Assembly: GCA_004794785.1 (NCBI GenBank)
Contig: SJOL01007501.1
Location: 110,569 to 174,568, forward strand
Source of the DNA: Opisthorchis felineus
Lineage: Eukaryota; Platyhelminthes; Trematoda; Opisthorchiida; Opisthorchiidae
Direction of reading: 5' to 3'
Length of the DNA stretch: 64,000 nt
The number at the start of each line of letters is the position of its first letter. Within the stretch, counting starts at the first letter, position 1. A program made the translations under genes and the position numbers. Below are positions 60,911 to 64,000 of this stretch, in pieces. A model generated the notes under the pieces. It searched no databases and had not been told where the DNA came from. It saw only the letters and a list, made by a program, of their open reading frames with translations.

Positions 60911-63900
60911 TAGTAAACTCTAGGCGGCCGGTTCCGGAACCCAGTGAATTTTCCGTATATTCTAGTGCTACGAATTAGATATGGGGTTGGCAGCCACTCA
61001 GAAAGCTGTTGATCGGAACTTGAGTACCTAACGAATGCACACGGTTAGGCTGGCTACAATACTTATTCGCTAATCAAAACCAGGGAGGAATTTTTTAAAT
61101 TTTGTTTGCTGTTGAATTGAAAATTCTGGGACGCTAATTCGCCGAACACCCGAACGGAATGACACTCACCGATAATTCAGGAACATGAAATGAGCCTTCG
61201 TAAGTGGACCATAAATGCCCTTGGCAATCAATAAGCCAGGGCTAACTGGGATTATATTGTTTTTTCACAATATTAGGTGCCACAAATGGGTCAAGTAGAC
61301 CAGTTTAAAACAGTGGTGGAGATGTTTCCGGATTTCAAGCATTCGTAGACTCATTCGTGATGATCTAGTCAAAAGTCCCGCATTTGAAATTTCCAAACAC
61401 ATCTTCGCATTCAGACCTGAAGTTTGCGCCTTTTACATACGCAAGGTCACTTTTGAATGCCCACCCTTCAGTCTTGTAACTGCCCTCCATGTAGTCTTCA
61501 TGAATCAGTAGCACTCACGTAAATGCCACCTCAGTGCGATTGTAGCTACCGACCGCGTTTAGTCTTATCACTACCGAACAATTTAGTGGGAGAAATGAGG
61601 GGCACCGAAACTTCTGTCAGGCACTCTTTAAAAACTTGCATCTGCCGTTTGGTCACCTCATCTGACCACACTAAGCATTCCATTGGTATCTCAAGTAAAA
61701 TTTACTGTTTCAAACTTTGCCTTACCGGGATTGCCTTTCCGAAGTACTCGTTCACAGCATATTATGAGTGAAGTCAATGTCCTTCGGCCCACTTTACCGA
61801 GATTTCAAAACATGAACATTTCCAGGCATCGTCTTGAACCTTCCTAAACCTTCCCTAAATAACAAACAATGATAAATGTGCACTGCAAAGTGGTTCCTTA
61901 ATTCCCCCACTAACCCTCCATCAGATGCGGGGATGGAGCTTTTACACTCAGACTCTACTTGCATGTTTAGTGAGTAGTATACACCGTATACACACTACCT
62001 CCCTTCAAAATATCACATGCTTGCCAGTGATTTTCGGTTGCTCTCAGTCACATTAGCCCCGGTACCTGGTGCATTTCGTACTTGTATACTTTGTCACGTT
62101 AGAAACTGGTTACCGTTTACTCTTCTTGATGTTTCGGCGTCCTAAATTTTAGCTGCGACTGGCTATACACCATATTTGTATGTGGCTTCGATATAACCCA
62201 AAGTGGTAGTGTGCAGTTAGGCGGCATCATGAGAAAGGGTGCCCAGGTTAGGACAATCGATCGAATCACATAGTGTACATGCTTTGGTAGGGTTTGAGGA
62301 CCTTGATTTATAAGCATAACTAATCTCGTGTAACACGCTGACTGAGATAAGCTATAAAATAGACAACTAGGAGTGGGCTTTGTTTTCCACGTGGACATTC
62401 ATTCCACTCTGGTGTGCCATCTAGCCGTCAATGAGTTGCATGATTTTGGCAGAAATGTTGTAGATAATGAATCCAATACTTACAACTCACACGAGTTCTT
62501 GCTTGACAGAATCGCTCGAAGTCCTTAATCCGAAGTTGGATGAATTACCCAACCATTTATCGGCAACACCTCCAGTTTAACTTACGTTTCCCAGGTATGC
62601 GAATTGCCAGATTTACTTAGTGAATCTGTTTGTATGTATGCCTGAGGAATGTATGCCTGTAATGTATGCCTGAAGAATGAAATTACTTGGCATCTTGCAT
62701 AGCCAGAAAAGCTAACTAACCAATGACAGGTTTGATTTGAATCCCGTTTTAAACAACTAGACTAATCAACCGCATTGTTACACGGCTCGGATCCAAGTTA
62801 ACGTGTTTTGTTTAGTCCGCATTCACTCACACCTAGCTGTACTCACGAAAACCACCAAAAGTTTATGACTTCAACGGTTGCTCAGTACTGTTCCTGCGAC
62901 TAAATAAATTCGTCAAAAATCAAAGTAAAACCTACTACTCGATTCAAACATTACTGACTTCCCAATTGGCTTCAAGAATTTTCAAACGGCAATCTCATCT
63001 CGCATAATCACGTGGTTTGTGTAATTTTTTTTTCCACATTTTCGCGCAAGTTGCCCTGGGCATATTTGGTTCTTGAAGACCTGCAGATTCACATGTATCA
63101 AACGGAAACGTACTGTTAGAAAAAATAATCAACTGAAGACTGGTTTCTGGCGATATTCCAATCATATTCTGAGAAAATCGCAATACAACAAGCTTTGTTT
63201 CAGACAGTGATGCAATAAAAAACAGTGGGAGCAGCTTCGTGACATTGCGTCCCCAAATTGTGGTAACATGCATACTAACGACATGCATCATTATAACGCT
63301 TATGCAAACTCTCAACCACATGAGAGCTAAGGTTGCCCCTATTTAACAAAGAAAAAGGTACCACACTTTCAAAGAATTCATACCATCGTCATTCAACTCA
63401 CAGCGAGAGGAAACTTTTCATTTGGAGGTTCACTTAAGATGCAGAAGTATACTATTCAGTGTGGCCTGTCAGTTGCAGTGAGAAATGTACTGGACAAACA
63501 AGCCACCCAGGTTCGACGTAATCACGTAATCACGTTAGGTCCCTTTTATCCTACAGACCTTAAAACAGCCAAAATACCCAAGCAGGACGATCGTGTGATA
63601 ACAGGTTGAACAAGTCGTTTATCACGATGTATAGTACAGCGTATTTTGAATAGCTCGAAGAAAGTGCTGCCCATCTTAAGGCAGTATACAGTGCTCAATC
63701 TCTTCGTTCTAGAAACATTTCTGTGATGGCTCACAAGCGAGGATTAGTCAGAAGGCTTTACCAAGGGGTTGACATATCTGTGTAAATGATGGACAACGGA
63801 AAAAGGATTTGTCCAAAAGGACTCTGGTAGCAAAGGGGTACCTATAAAAAATCATTACATCATATAGAAAAACAATCCCTCAACCCAATATGGCCACCAC

Positions 63901-64000
63901 AGCTTAGAAGATAGAAATAGTGATGTGTGATCAAATAAAAGGCGATCGAATCTCAAAAACGTCGGGCAGAAACCATAGTCTTTATTCAGCCGGCCTTGTA
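60911..64000. other. No gene recognised; short tandem repeat
   Basis: About three units of an aatgtatgcctg(a) repeat lie at 62,631-62,679. The minus frames at 62,117-62,398 and 62,995-63,321 have hydrophobic beginnings but no domain or convincing splice sites. Confidence 0.45.

Overview
The window looks like intron-rich, gene-poor eukaryotic DNA, most likely from a parasitic flatworm, and a digenean trematode is my best guess. No long bacterial-style reading frame, operon, rRNA, CRISPR array or bona fide tRNA gene is visible. The longest open frame is 235 codons, and it resolves into one internal exon with clear splice signals. The lineage call rests on repeats: a decayed Penelope-like retroelement with a GIY-YIG-like C-terminal half, several tRNA-derived SINEs with A/B boxes, and a small inverted-repeat element present in at least five copies. 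These fit flatworm genomes, but I could not search a database, so the lineage is inferred.

Layout. 1-5.1 kb: a truncated dispersed repeat, then mostly featureless sequence with one secretory-looking 140-codon frame (912-1334). 5.1-5.6 kb: a cluster of three tRNA-derived SINE fragments in both orientations. 5.6-31.8 kb: probable intronic or intergenic DNA holding three copies of the inverted-repeat element (11.1, 17.0 and 22.9 kb), another SINE (19.2 kb), microsatellites and two weak exon candidates. 31.8-42 kb: a weak exon candidate at 31.8 kb, two copies of the repeat also seen at position 1, and the best gene evidence of the window, a 572-nt minus-strand exon at 39,868-40,439 that enters an immunoglobulin domain resembling Dpr/DIP-type neuronal adhesion receptors. 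42.0-43.8 kb: another inverted-repeat element, an unusual 365-bp A-rich tract and a SINE. 43.8-58.4 kb: almost nothing recognisable beyond one possible plus-strand exon at 49.3 kb. 58.4-61 kb: an inverted-repeat copy, the Penelope-like remnant, a TTTATTTG-type simple repeat, and a possible decayed cysteine-rich coding stretch. 61-64 kb: nothing but a short tandem repeat.

The exon at 39.9-40.4 kb implies a minus-strand gene whose signal-peptide exon lies above 40.44 kb and whose remaining Ig exons lie below 39.87 kb. I did not find those partners, so much of the window may be its introns. The most useful leads are this exon, the roughly 325-bp inverted-repeat element with a nested hairpin in its terminus, and the decayed retroelements. 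I found no clear evidence of a new multi-gene system.
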